Source: Caballeronia sordidicola
Lineage (GTDB): Bacteria > Pseudomonadota > Gammaproteobacteria > Burkholderiales > Burkholderiaceae
NCBI RefSeq assembly: GCF_000729995.1
Contig: NZ_JNFG01000043.1
Coordinates: forward strand, 1-48,813
Length of the DNA stretch: 48,813 nt
Direction of reading: 5' to 3'
The translations under genes were made by a program, and so were the position numbers. The stretch's first letter is position 1; each line of letters starts with the position of its first letter. This document shows positions 8,743 through 17,513 of the stretch, in pieces. Under the pieces are notes generated by a model, which ran no database searches, was not told where the DNA came from, and saw only the letters and a program-made list of their open reading frames with translations.

Positions 8743-9651
8743 TCAGCTTTCGACCGAGCGCAATTGCACACCCACCCGGCCACGCAGCCGCATCGCGAGC
8801 GAACGTACGCCGATCACCGCCCAGTCGGGGACTTTAAGCACCGGGCGCGTGCGGAACACGTCGTAGTCGGCCTGTTCGATTTTTTCAAGAATTCGCAAAC
8901 CGCCATGCACGACGCAGCACAGTTCCAGCCCGAACCGCCCGGGCATGCGAACCGCAAGCGACGCGCCGCCAACGATCATCGCGCGTGCGTGGTCGACTTC
9001 ATGGCGCATCAGCGCGCGCCAGGCATCGTCGCAGATTTGCTCGTCGATATGCCGTTCGGTCACGCCGAAACGCTCGAGGTCGCACAGTGGCATATAAATG
9101 CGGTTCTTTCTCCAGTCGATACCCACGTCCTGCCAGAAGTTGATGAGCTGCAGCGCGGTGCAGATCGCGTCGGAGTCGGCAAGGTTCTCGGGCGTGCTGG
9201 CGTCGAAGAGATGCAGCATCAGCCGCCCGACCGGATTCGCCGAACGCCGGCAATAGTCCATCAAAGCAGGCCAGTCGGCGTAACGCGACGTATCAATATC
9301 CTGATCAAACGCCGAGACGAGATCGTAGAAGGGTCCAAGCGGCAACCCGTATTGCGCGACGGTGCCGGCCAGTTTCTCGAACAACATGGGATGAACCGGC
9401 GCCGGCTGAGCGGCGGCGACCGCATCCAGCCCGGTGCGGAAATCGGCGAGACGGGCGTGGCGTTCAGCCGGGTCGAAGACACCTTCGTCGGCAATGTCGT
9501 CTGCCGTGCGCGCGACGTGATAAATCACGCCGACCGGCGCACGCAGCCGTTTCGGCAGCAATATGCTGGCTACCGGAAAATTTTCGTAGTGATCGACTTC
9601 CATATGGCCGTCCAGGTATTCGACACGGCGCGCGGATGCCGGAATGGACAT
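8743..9651 (-). CDS. hpnC: Squalene biosynthesis enzyme HpnC (hydroxysqualene synthase)
   Basis: The 302-residue product is a squalene/phytoene synthase-type prenyltransferase. The first aspartate-rich motif, DDIAD, is at 51-55 and the second region, QDVGIDW, at 174-180. The opening HYENFPVASILLP and the FWQDVGIDW form are characteristic of HpnC rather than HpnD. In the bacterial three-enzyme route, HpnD makes presqualene diphosphate from two farnesyl diphosphates, HpnC converts it to hydroxysqualene, and HpnE reduces that to squalene. Here hpnC lies with hpnB, while hpnD and hpnE sit 35 kb away. The start ATG at 9651 gives the usual family length. Confidence 0.9.
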   Translation of the reverse strand: MSIPASARRVEYLDGHMEVDHYENFPVASILLPKRLRAPVGVIYHVARTADDIADEGVFDPAERHARLADFRTGLDAVAAAQPAPVHPMLFEKLAGTVAQYGLPLGPFYDLVSAFDQDIDTSRYADWPALMDYCRRSANPVGRLMLHLFDASTPENLADSDAICTALQLINFWQDVGIDWRKNRIYMPLCDLERFGVTERHIDEQICDDAWRALMRHEVDHARAMIVGGASLAVRMPGRFGLELCCVVHGGLRILEKIEQADYDVFRTRPVLKVPDWAVIGVRSLAMRLRGRVGVQLRSVES

Positions 9652-10388
9652 CGACGCACGCAGGTCGAGCGTGCCGGGTCGCTGACGCGAAACAACATTC
9701 CGCTATAGGGCAACGTAAATGTTGGTTAGGCGCAACGGCTCGACACGGGATAAATTCTTGTCGTGCGCCGCCCGAGAACCTGTTGGAGAACCAGGCGCGA
9801 ATCCGGTGCACTTATGCCCGTTCATGCGCTTGTCTGGCATCAGGGCCAACGCAGGTGTGGCTTGAATTCGCGTCAGCTTCGGTTTGATCCTGCTGCCAGG
9901 ATCAATGCTTCGACTGCCATTGATCCCCGCCGATCCCCGCCGATCCTGCCCGGCAGGCCATTTGCCCGCGGCTTTTCAGCGTGCCTCGCAGCGCTGATCG
10001 GGCCACCCGCCCGCGCGTGCCGCAGCCACCTCAAAGCCGCCTCAAAAGCCCGACAGGTGCACAGCCATGGCGGCTTCAAGGCCGCTTCGCGGAAAACGCG
10101 GCGAAGCGCTAGTTTACCGGCTTCCGCGTCCGCGCAGTAAATCAACCCTGCCCGAAGAAACGGAAAACATCCTCTAACACCCTCTTACAAGCATCCAAAA
10201 ACTGAACGAGTTAGAATACGCGGTCAACTTCGGCCTTAAAGTTGAAACGAAAGGCCTCTATCCAGGCAATTGTTTCCGAAAGCTTTTTCCGAGAAGCTTT
10301 AATTTTGCTTACAACAAATCAACCGGATTTGATCGAAGTTTATAGCCGGTTCCATTCGAAACCCGCGCCAGTCGGAGTTCGCCCGAAT
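9652..10388. other. Intergenic region between divergent hpnC and ispH
   Basis: About 740 bp with no gene I can support. It should hold the promoters for the divergent hpnC-hpnB and ispH-hpnH transcripts. Two adjacent copies of GATCCCCGCC occur near 9922-9944. In-frame codons extend upstream from the ispH start to 10242, but that extension shows no family resemblance. Confidence 0.5.
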
Positions 10389-11357
10389 ATGCGTATTATC
10401 CTTGCTCAACCCCGCGGCTTTTGTGCGGGCGTGGTCCGTGCGATCGAGATTGTCGATCGCGCTCTTGAACGACATGGCGCGCCCGTCTACGTGCGCCATG
10501 AGATCGTTCACAACCGGCATGTCGTCGACAACCTGCGTAGCAAGGGCGCGCGTTTCGTCGAAGAACTCGACGAAGTGCCGCACGGCGCCGTTGCTATTTT
10601 CAGCGCGCATGGCGTAGCGCAAACGGTGGAAGCCGACGCGCAAGCGCGCGGCCTGGACGTGCTGGACGCCACGTGCCCGCTCGTGACGAAGGTCCATGTA
10701 CAAGGCCGGCAGTATGTTGCACAGGGCCGCACGCTGATCCTGATCGGTCATGCGGGGCACCCGGAGGTGGAAGGGACCATCGGCCAGATTCCCGGTACGG
10801 TCGTGCTGGTGCAAAGCGAAGCTGAGGTGGCCACGCTCGCGCTGCCCGTCGATGCGCCCGTCGCGTATGTCACGCAGACCACGTTGTCGGTGGACGATAC
10901 GCGCGACATCATCGACGCATTGCATCGCCGTTTTACGGACATCGTCGGTCCGGACACGCGCGACATTTGCTACGCCACGCAAAACCGCCAGGCGGCGGTG
11001 CGCGAGCTGAGCAAGCAAGTCGATGTTTTGCTGGTGGTTGGCGCCACCAACAGCTCCAATTCGAATCGTCTGTGCGAGATCGGCGCCGAAACCGGCGTGC
11101 CGAGCTACCTCGTGGCGGACGGCTCGGAATTGAAAGCCGACTGGTTTGCGAATGCGCAAACTGTCGGGATTACAGCCGGCGCGTCCGCGCCGGAAGAAAT
11201 GGTCAAGCACGTTATTAATGCACTGCGCGCGCTGGGTCCCGTTGAAGTCACGACGATGTCCGGACGCGAAGAAAAGGTTGAATTCAAACTCCCCGCGAAG
11301 CTGACGAAGCCGCTGGCCGCGGCAACGGCATCCGCCGGCGCCCTTCGCGAAGATTAA
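10389..11357 (+). CDS. ispH: 4-hydroxy-3-methylbut-2-enyl diphosphate reductase IspH
   Basis: The 322-residue product is IspH, the last enzyme of the methylerythritol phosphate route, making IPP and DMAPP with a [4Fe-4S] cluster. The cluster cysteines are C12 (RGFCAG), C96 (DATCPL) and C194 (DICYATQ). The substrate-binding residues H41, H74, H124 and E126 are in their expected contexts (IVHNRH, SAHGVA, GHPEVEGT). I use the ATG at 10389, where homology begins; a frame extension to 10242 has no recognisable content. It lies 13 nt before hpnH. Burkholderia-group bacteria often carry a second ispH in the hopanoid locus, so this may be a paralogue dedicated to feeding hopanoid synthesis (inference; the other copy is not in view). 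Confidence 0.95.
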   Translation: MRIILAQPRGFCAGVVRAIEIVDRALERHGAPVYVRHEIVHNRHVVDNLRSKGARFVEELDEVPHGAVAIFSAHGVAQTVEADAQARGLDVLDATCPLVTKVHVQGRQYVAQGRTLILIGHAGHPEVEGTIGQIPGTVVLVQSEAEVATLALPVDAPVAYVTQTTLSVDDTRDIIDALHRRFTDIVGPDTRDICYATQNRQAAVRELSKQVDVLLVVGATNSSNSNRLCEIGAETGVPSYLVADGSELKADWFANAQTVGITAGASAPEEMVKHVINALRALGPVEVTTMSGREEKVEFKLPAKLTKPLAAATASAGALRED

Positions 11358-11370
11358 GGAGCACACGCAA

Positions 11371-12525
11371 TTGTCTATTCCAATGCTGCAAAAAGTCCGG
11401 GTTGGCGCTTACATCGCGCGCCAGCATTTCATGCGCAACAAGCGTTATCCGCTCGCGCTGATGCTGGAACCCCTGTTCCGCTGCAACCTGGCATGTAACG
11501 GCTGCGGCAAGATCGATTATCCGGATCCCATCTTGAACCAGCGCATCTCGATGGCGGACTGCCTCGCGGCGGTGGACGAATGCGGTGCGCCGGTGGTGTC
11601 TATCGCCGGTGGCGAGCCGCTGCTGCACAAGGAAATGCCCCAGATCGTGAAGGGCATCATCGCGCGCAAGAAGTTCGTTTATCTCTGCACGAACGCGCTG
11701 CTGATGGAAAAGAAGATGGACGACTACGAGCCGAATCCGTACTTCGTCTGGTCGGTTCACCTCGACGGCGACAAGCAGGCACATGACCATTCGGTCTCGC
11801 AAGACGGTGTGTACGAGAAGGCTGTTGCAGCCATCAAGGAAGCGAAGCGCCGTGGTTTCCGCGTGAACATCAATTGCACGCTGTTCAACGACGCCGACCC
11901 GGAACGGGTCGCGAATTTCTTCGATACGCTCGGGCCCATGGGCGTGGACGGCATCACGGTGTCGCCGGGTTATGCGTACGAACGCGCGCCGGATCAGCAG
12001 CACTTCCTGAATCGCGAAAAGACGAAGACGTTGTTCCGCGACATCTTCAAGCGCGGCGATAACGGCAAGCGCTGGTCGTTCAGCCAGTCGAGCATGTTCC
12101 TCGACTTCCTGGCCGGCAACCAGACCTACGAATGCACGCCCTGGGGCAACCCGGCGCGTACCGTATTCGGCTGGCAACGTCCGTGTTACCTGCTCGGCGA
12201 AGGCTATGTGAAGACCTTCAAGGAATTGATGGAAACCACCGAGTGGGACAAGTACGGCACGGGCAAGTACGAGAAATGCGCCGACTGCATGGTGCATTGC
12301 GGCTTTGAAGCCACCGCCGTGATGGATACGGTTGCGCATCCGTTGAAGGCGGCGCGCGTCGCCTTGCGTGGTCCGCGTACCGAAGGTGCTTACGCGAAGG
12401 ACTTGCCGGTCGATAACCAACGCCCGGCGGAATTCGTGTTCTCGAAGCACGTCGAGATCAAGCTGGAAGAAATCGGCCGCGCGAAGAACAACAAGGGCGG
12501 CAAGCAAACGACGATTGCTGCTTGA
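11371..12525 (+). CDS. hpnH: Adenosyl-hopane synthase HpnH (radical SAM)
   Basis: The 384-residue product is a radical S-adenosylmethionine enzyme. The CxxxCxxC cluster motif is C38-C42-C45 (RCNLACNGCGK), and GGEPLLHKE is the typical SAM-binding glycine motif. A later cysteine-rich segment (CADCMVHCGFE) may hold further ligands. HpnH attaches the adenosyl radical to diploptene, the first step of C35 hopanoid side-chain building. The start is a TTG at 11371, which gives the conserved opening MSIP and has AAGGAG upstream; an ATG four codons later is the alternative. It is probably co-transcribed with ispH and ends at a strong terminator. Confidence 0.93.
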   Translation: MSIPMLQKVRVGAYIARQHFMRNKRYPLALMLEPLFRCNLACNGCGKIDYPDPILNQRISMADCLAAVDECGAPVVSIAGGEPLLHKEMPQIVKGIIARKKFVYLCTNALLMEKKMDDYEPNPYFVWSVHLDGDKQAHDHSVSQDGVYEKAVAAIKEAKRRGFRVNINCTLFNDADPERVANFFDTLGPMGVDGITVSPGYAYERAPDQQHFLNREKTKTLFRDIFKRGDNGKRWSFSQSSMFLDFLAGNQTYECTPWGNPARTVFGWQRPCYLLGEGYVKTFKELMETTEWDKYGTGKYEKCADCMVHCGFEATAVMDTVAHPLKAARVALRGPRTEGAYAKDLPVDNQRPAEFVFSKHVEIKLEEIGRAKNNKGGKQTTIAA

Positions 12526-12582
12526 GTTTGAGTGGGTGAGCCTGGCAGGGTGTTATTTGAGCTCACTGCTTGCGGCATAAGG

Positions 12583-12633
12583 AACGGGTGGATAAGGTCG
12601 CGACGAGCGGCGTTATCCACCCGTTTTGTATTT
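12583..12633 (+). terminator. Rho-independent terminator after hpnH
   Basis: A 13-bp perfect stem, AACGGGTGGATAA with TTATCCACCCGTT, closes a 17-nt loop and is followed by a T-rich stretch. It lies 57 nt after the hpnH stop and should end the ispH-hpnH transcript. Confidence 0.8.
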
Positions 12634-12697
12634 CAAGATGCGTAGGCGGCGTACCCGTGTAGCATCGCGGGTTTTCAAGGCAAACAAGCAGGAAACA

Positions 12698-12949
12698 ATG
12701 GCTGACTTCAGCGTAATGATCAATCTCGGCAAAGCCGATCTGGATGACTACTCGCTCTTGGCGAAGATCTTGCTCAAGACCGGCTTCAGCGAGACGAAAG
12801 CCGCGCAAGTGGCAGCGGACTATCGGCTCTTGCCCGCATCGTTCAAGTACTCCAGTGAGACCGAAAACATGACCGCAGTGAGAGAGAAAGCACTGAAGTC
12901 AGCGAAGAGCGTTTCGTCGAAGGCGATGGTGCTTGTGTCGGAATGTTGA
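12698..12949 (+). CDS. Small unknown protein, 83 residues
   Basis: I do not recognise this protein. I chose the ATG at 12698 (MADFSVMINLGKADLDDY) because CAGGAAA lies just upstream; a longer frame to 12626 begins in the tail of the hpnH terminator. The product has alternating charged and hydrophobic residues typical of a small helical cytoplasmic protein, with an Lys- and Ser-rich C-terminal part (REKALKSAKSVSSKA). No signal peptide or membrane segment is seen. It stands alone between the hpnH terminator and the orphan antitoxin. Confidence 0.6.
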   Translation: MADFSVMINLGKADLDDYSLLAKILLKTGFSETKAAQVAADYRLLPASFKYSSETENMTAVREKALKSAKSVSSKAMVLVSEC

Positions 12950-13053
12950 GGCGGCAGTTAATCCGTGAGGGCGGAACTTGCTGCGCATAAAGTTTCGGCG
13001 ATGCGTGAGAGTTGGAGCTTGCCGACCAGGCTAGTCTGCGTGACCAGATGCGA

Positions 13054-13290
13054 TCACCGTGCCGCTTCCCAGTCATGAACAGCCACAGGGTCCATCGGAT
13101 TGTCGTAACGCAACAGGGAGCCGCGGAGTATATCGAGCGGGTCCCGCGCATCCGCTTGATATGGCCGCAACTCCAGCGTCGGCCGGCCACGATCGGTGAG
13201 AATCAAACTCTCCCCCGATGACTCCACCCGCCTCAAGAATTCAAATGCTCTCGCTCTGAATTCGGATTTCGATACTCGCTGATTTGGCAT
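13054..13290 (-). CDS. Phd/YefM-type antitoxin, apparently without its toxin
   Basis: The 78-residue product resembles Phd/YefM antitoxins: an N-terminal DNA-binding part with VSKSEFRARAFEFLRRVE and a strand SLILTDRGRPTLELRP, then an acidic C-terminal tail ending DWEAAR. These antitoxins repress their own operon and block a partner toxin through the tail. I chose the ATG at 13290 because AAGGG lies 7 nt upstream; an ATG at 13317 adds nine residues. A toxin gene would normally overlap or follow the stop. Here only about 100 nt remain before the next gene, and that stretch holds just a short frame ending in LSRIAETLCAASSALTD, so the toxin seems lost or reduced to a scrap. Confidence 0.65.
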   Translation of the reverse strand: MPNQRVSKSEFRARAFEFLRRVESSGESLILTDRGRPTLELRPYQADARDPLDILRGSLLRYDNPMDPVAVHDWEAAR

Positions 13291-13504
13291 TTCGCGCCCT
13301 TGGTCATTGGTTGACATTTATCTTGGCGAATGTGCCGACGTTCTGTAACGGCTGTGAGGGTTGAGCAAACTGCGACGCAAAAAAAAGGCGCTCCCAGCGT
13401 GTCGCCAGTTGCGCCTGTTGGTAGTACTACACCTGCTGTGCGATACCTCGCGCCCACTTACCAACGTCCCATGCGCGAGTCCAGATCGTGGCCCCGCCCC
13501 TTCC

Positions 13505-14131
13505 TCACTCCGCCGTTCGCGCGTTATGTGCGGTCAGGAACTTGATCAAACCATCCACGCCACCTTTGGCCAACTGACCCGCGAACTGCGTCTGGTACAC
13601 CTGGATCAGCCATGCGCCCATCATGTCGATGTCGTAGATCTTCCAGCCGTCGGGCGTCTTTTCCAGTCGATAACGCACCGGGTTATCACCGCCGGTCGAG
13701 TACACGTGCGACTGCACGACGGCGTCTTTGCCACCGGCATCGAGCGTCGGGGCGTCGAATTTGAACTTGACGTCTTCATCGCGTAATTGCGACAGCGACG
13801 ACGTGTAGGTCCGCACCAACAGCGTCTGGAATTGCTCGTAGAGCGCCTTCTGCTGGTCAGGGGTCGCGGTGCCCCACGCCTTCCCAACGGCAATCCGCGT
13901 AGTTCGCTGGAAATCGGTTGCCGGCACGAAGCGCGACTCCACCAGTTGCGAGATCTTGCTCATGTCGCCGCCACGCGCGGCTGGATCAGCCTTCATCGCG
14001 GCGACAGTACCTTCCACGGCGCTTTTAACCACGGCATCGGGGCTCGTCTGCGCAAACGACGTGCTGGAAAACGCCGCCGCAGAAAAAGCCAGGGCGAACA
14101 GGACAACGCGGACAGGAAAATAGCGTTTCAT
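13505..14131 (-). CDS. hpnM: HpnM, MlaC/Ttg2-family periplasmic lipid-binding protein
   Basis: The 208-residue product has a classical signal peptide (MKRYF followed by a hydrophobic stretch, cleavage likely after SFA near residue 27). A toluene-tolerance Ttg2/MlaC domain follows: SAVEGTVAAM, TRIAVGKAWGTATPDQQ, and a C-terminal stretch TPDGWKIYDIDMMGAWLIQVYQTQF that is typical of MlaC. MlaC proteins carry phospholipids across the periplasm; the hopanoid-locus version is named HpnM and is thought to help move hopanoids to the outer membrane with HpnN. Here hpnN and an mlaA gene lie about 8-11 kb away. Which cargo this copy carries cannot be decided from sequence; it could be the general mlaC. 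Confidence 0.82.
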   Translation of the reverse strand: MKRYFPVRVVLFALAFSAAAFSSTSFAQTSPDAVVKSAVEGTVAAMKADPAARGGDMSKISQLVESRFVPATDFQRTTRIAVGKAWGTATPDQQKALYEQFQTLLVRTYTSSLSQLRDEDVKFKFDAPTLDAGGKDAVVQSHVYSTGGDNPVRYRLEKTPDGWKIYDIDMMGAWLIQVYQTQFAGQLAKGGVDGLIKFLTAHNARTAE

Positions 14132-14252
14132 ACGACCGTTATCGAGTAATGGAGGGCGGCGTGCAACCCGACGCGCCGGTTAGCTGGAAACGCAGTAAGT
14201 ATATCGACCCGCGTCCGTTGTGACAGTTCAGCGCGTTCGAAGGATTGCCGGT

Positions 14253-14750
14253 TCAAACCTGCGGACTCGGCCCACGCTCCAGATACGTCGTCAACGCAAT
14301 ATAACTGCGCGTGCCGGTGAACCCTTCTATCGAATGAATGCGCTCGAGCAGATGTTCGAGTGTCTGCGTGTCGCGGGTCCGCACTTTCAGGAGCATCGCG
14401 CTTTCGCCGGTCACCGTGTGGATCTCTTCGACGTCCGGAAACTCCGACAGTTGCAGCAGTTGGCGCGTGACGGCCCAGCTGGAGGTATCGACGTGAACAA
14501 ACGCCAGCAGCGGCCGGCCCAACCTGGCGCCGTCCAGCGCCGCGACGGTCGCCTTGACGACGCCATCCTGCTTCAGGCGCTTCGCCCGTTCGTGCACGGC
14601 GGGCGCCGACAAATGCAGCAAGCGGCCAAGCTCGGCATAGGTCCGCGTGGCGTCTTCGGCAAGCAGGGCCAGCAGCTTGCGGTCGGTCGCGTCGAGGGGG
14701 GTCTGGGGCTGGCGTTTGGACGAGGTCATCGGCGGGGCCTCAAGGCTCAT
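14253..14750 (-). CDS. Lrp/AsnC-family transcriptional regulator
   Basis: The 165-residue product has an N-terminal winged helix-turn-helix (LDATDRKLLALLAEDATRTYAELGRLLHLSAPAVHERAKRL region, about 19-60) and a C-terminal RAM ligand-binding domain with VTGESAMLLKVRTRDTQTLEHLL. Lrp/AsnC proteins usually sense amino acids and bind DNA as octamers. The start overlaps the stop of the AMP-dependent ligase gene by 4 nt (ATGA), so it is the last gene of that operon and translationally coupled. Coupling a regulator to an acyl-CoA ligase suggests local control, but the ligand is unknown. Confidence 0.9.
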   Translation of the reverse strand: MSLEAPPMTSSKRQPQTPLDATDRKLLALLAEDATRTYAELGRLLHLSAPAVHERAKRLKQDGVVKATVAALDGARLGRPLLAFVHVDTSSWAVTRQLLQLSEFPDVEEIHTVTGESAMLLKVRTRDTQTLEHLLERIHSIEGFTGTRSYIALTTYLERGPSPQV

Positions 14751-16387
14751 GGCGCTGTCGAACCATTCAAACCCGGCAGCCCCGCGCGCAATTCCTTGCG
14801 CATCACTTTGCCGGTCGGCGTCATGGGCAATGCATCGACGAATCGAATTTCGCGCGGATATTCATGCGCAGCCAGTCGCGTCCTGACGTGCTGCTGCAGC
14901 TCGCGCACCAGCGTTTCGTCCGGGACGAACCCTGCGTTCAACACGATAAACGCCATCACGATCTCCGTGCGCGTCGCGTCCGGCGCCCCCACCACCGCTG
15001 CCATGCTCACGGCTGGATGGCGCAGCAAACAATCTTCAATCGGCGCAGGACCGATCCGATAACCCGCGCTGGTAATCACGTCGTCGTTACGGCCAACGAA
15101 GCGGATAAAACCATCGGCGTCGCATAAACCGAGGTCTCCGGTCAGCAGGAACTGACCGCGAAATTTATCGCGCGTGGCCGCTTCGTTGTTCCAGTAGCGC
15201 AGGAACATGACCGGGTCAGGCGCTGCAATCGCGATATTTCCGGGCGTGTCGGGCGGAAGTTCTGTGCCTTCATCGTCGACGATTGCCACGCGATGTCCCG
15301 GCACGCTCCGCCCGATTGCCCCCGGGCGCGGCTCGAACAACGTAGAACACGACGACACCACCACGTTGCATTCGGTCTGCCCGTAAAACTCGTTGATGGT
15401 CACGCCAAGCGCCGCCCGGCCCCACGCGATCAGCTCCTCGCCCAGCGATTCCCCGCCGCTCGCTACCGCGCGCAACGACAACCGCCACTGCTCGGGATGC
15501 GCGACTGAGCGCATCATCTTGAGCGCGGTCGGCGGCAGGAACGTGTGCGTGACGCCGTGGCGCGCCATCAGGTCGAAGGCTGCGGGGCCGTCGAATTTTT
15601 CGAAGCGCCGTGCGAGCACCGCGACGCCGTGATGCCAAGCGGGCAGCAGGACATCGAACAGGCCGCCAATCCACGCCCAGTCGGCGGGCGTCCACATCAG
15701 CCGTGCGTGCGCCGGAAAAAGTCCTTGTGACATCTCGACGCCCGGTAAATGACCCAGCAACGCCCGATGGGCAAGCAGTGCGCCCTTGGGCTTTCCCGTC
15801 GTGCCGGACGTGTAGATGATCGCGGCGGGGTCGTCGCAGGAGGTATCGGCCGGGGTGAAGACGTCGGTTTCCGCGCGTAGCGAATCCCAGAAGGGATGGG
15901 CGTTCTCGCGAGTGGTGGTATCGACGGTATAAGCCGCTTTCAGGTCCGGCAGTGTGCCGCGAACCTGCTCCAGCTTCTCGAAACCGGCATGGTCGGTGAT
16001 CAGCGCCGCTGCGCCGCTATCGGCGAGGCGGTATTGAATGGCATCGACGCCGAATAGCTGAAACAGCGGCACCGCGATATAACCCGCCTTGTAAATCGCC
16101 AGATGCGCGATGGCCGTCTCCGGCGACTGCGGCAAGAATATTCCCACGCGGTCGCCGCGTGTCAGCCCCGCACGGGCCAGCGCGTTGGCGAACTGGTTGG
16201 AAAGCGCCTTCAGTTCATCGAAGGTGAAACGCGTTTCCGAACCTTCGCGCGTCTCGTAGATGAGCGCGAGGCGGCCGGAACCGTCGGCCCATTTATCGCA
16301 GGCGTCCACGCCGATGTTGTAGCGCGCGGGCACGTTCCACGCGAAGGCCGCGTCGAGGGTTTCATATGAATCGGCTGCGGGAAGCAT
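14747..16387 (-). CDS. AMP-dependent acyl-CoA synthetase
   Basis: The 546-residue product is an ANL-superfamily ligase. The ATP loop YTSGTTGKPKGA lies at 192-203. NEFYGQTE, LTGDLGLCDADGF and the hinge region RNDDVITSAGYRIGP follow, and the catalytic lysine is K527 in PTGKVMRK. Such enzymes activate a carboxylic acid as its adenylate and transfer it to CoA. The overall pattern resembles the medium-chain or acetyl-type ligases (AcsA/AcsM-like) rather than FadD, but the substrate cannot be named. It lies 27 nt behind the PECR-like reductase and overlaps the Lrp gene, making a three-gene operon for acyl-CoA metabolism. Confidence 0.9.
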   Translation of the reverse strand: MLPAADSYETLDAAFAWNVPARYNIGVDACDKWADGSGRLALIYETREGSETRFTFDELKALSNQFANALARAGLTRGDRVGIFLPQSPETAIAHLAIYKAGYIAVPLFQLFGVDAIQYRLADSGAAALITDHAGFEKLEQVRGTLPDLKAAYTVDTTTRENAHPFWDSLRAETDVFTPADTSCDDPAAIIYTSGTTGKPKGALLAHRALLGHLPGVEMSQGLFPAHARLMWTPADWAWIGGLFDVLLPAWHHGVAVLARRFEKFDGPAAFDLMARHGVTHTFLPPTALKMMRSVAHPEQWRLSLRAVASGGESLGEELIAWGRAALGVTINEFYGQTECNVVVSSCSTLFEPRPGAIGRSVPGHRVAIVDDEGTELPPDTPGNIAIAAPDPVMFLRYWNNEAATRDKFRGQFLLTGDLGLCDADGFIRFVGRNDDVITSAGYRIGPAPIEDCLLRHPAVSMAAVVGAPDATRTEIVMAFIVLNAGFVPDETLVRELQQHVRTRLAAHEYPREIRFVDALPMTPTGKVMRKELRAGLPGLNGSTAP

Positions 16388-16414
16388 CGCTTCTCCCTGG
16401 TTTTTTGGTAAGTC

Positions 16415-17386
16415 TCACTCGGCGGCGCTGGATGGCGCGGCTTCATCGTTTGGCTCGTCCGAGTCCTTGGCATCGGCCGTTTCCTGCAACCCCGCAGGCG
16501 GCCGATAGCGCGAAAATCCGTTGAATTCCAGCGTACGCGCAGCGGCCGCCAAGGGCCACGAATGCCGTGCGTTCGGCACGCCGCCATCGACGCGAATCAC
16601 CGTCCCGTTGATAAAAGCCGACGCCTCCGACAGCAAAAATACCGCCGCCGCTGCGAGTTCCGATTCGGTCCCGAAGCGCTGCAACGGCACCTTGTGCTTG
16701 AGCTCGCGCAGCAACGCGCGATAACGTTCGTCGTAACTATCCATGCCTGCCGATGCAATCCATCCCGGCGCTACGGCATTCACCCGCACGCCGGCGTAGC
16801 CCCATTCGCATGCGGCCGTTTCCGTGAAGTTCCAGACGCCGGCGCGCGCCGCACCCGAATGGCCCATGCCGGGCATGCCACCCCAGATGTCCGCGAGCAT
16901 GTTGACGATCGCGCCGCCGTGATCGCGCATCCATTGCGTAAAACATTCGCGCGACATCAGGAAAGTGCCGTGCAGGTTGTTGCGCACGACAGCGTCCCAG
17001 CCATTCAGCGAAATCTTGTCGAGCGGCGCGGGAAACTGGCCGCCCGCGCAATTGAAGAGGCCATCGAGCCGGTTGAAATCGGCAAGTGCCGTAGCAACGA
17101 CTTGTTTGACGCTCGCTTCGTCGCGGATATCACAGGAGTAGCAACGCACGCGTTCGACGCTTTCCGGGTAGTCCTCAGCCAGCTCGTCGCGCACGGTTTC
17201 CAGCTTCGCCAGCGATCGTCCGATCAGCATCACCGATGCCCCCAGCGACACGAGTTCGTGCGCGGTGCATCGGCCAAGCCCGCTGCCTCCGCCGGTCACC
17301 ATGACCACTTTGCCGGTGAACAGGCCGGGGCGGAAGACGGAGCGGTATTGATGCTGACCGCGTTGATCGTTCGGATTGGATTCCAT
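16415..17386 (-). CDS. SDR family reductase resembling peroxisomal trans-2-enoyl-CoA reductase
   Basis: The 323-residue product is a short-chain dehydrogenase with the cofactor motif VMVTGGGSGLGR and the structural motif NCAGGQF. Where classical members have YxxxK it reads GHSGAARAGVWNFTETA, so the usual Tyr and Lys are replaced. The same HSGAARAGV wording occurs in peroxisomal trans-2-enoyl-CoA reductase (PECR), and the 2,4-dienoyl-CoA reductases also lack the Tyr. An enoyl- or dienoyl-CoA reductase is therefore the best guess, fitting the adjacent acyl-CoA ligase. A C-terminal extension of about 60 residues is polar and acidic. I chose the ATG at 17386; a start at 17419 would come within 6 nt of the operator palindrome. 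Confidence 0.8.
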   Translation of the reverse strand: MESNPNDQRGQHQYRSVFRPGLFTGKVVMVTGGGSGLGRCTAHELVSLGASVMLIGRSLAKLETVRDELAEDYPESVERVRCYSCDIRDEASVKQVVATALADFNRLDGLFNCAGGQFPAPLDKISLNGWDAVVRNNLHGTFLMSRECFTQWMRDHGGAIVNMLADIWGGMPGMGHSGAARAGVWNFTETAACEWGYAGVRVNAVAPGWIASAGMDSYDERYRALLRELKHKVPLQRFGTESELAAAAVFLLSEASAFINGTVIRVDGGVPNARHSWPLAAAARTLEFNGFSRYRPPAGLQETADAKDSDEPNDEAAPSSAAE

Positions 17387-17424
17387 GATTCTCAACGTGA
17401 CTCGGCGAGTGGGCCGCAATGCGT

Positions 17425-17439
17425 TTGAGTAAAACTCAA
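17425..17439. promoter_or_regulatory. Palindromic operator, reductase-proximal copy
   Basis: TTGAGTAAAACTCAA has perfect 6-bp arms around a 3-nt centre. It lies 38 nt upstream of the reductase start and matches a second site at 17514. It is a likely binding site for the divergently encoded TetR protein (inference). Confidence 0.65.
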
Positions 17440-17513
17440 CTACGTGACAACGTCAAGGTGGTTAAACGCTAACTTACTTCAAATTTGCTCATGAAATTCC
17501 ACTACAAATCTAA

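Noticed and set aside
9790..9830. Short match to the core of a cobalamin riboswitch (GGCGCGAATCCGGTGC) upstream of ispH.
   Set aside because: The other conserved parts, including the GCAACTGT and GCCACTG boxes, are missing, and the downstream genes are not linked to vitamin B12.
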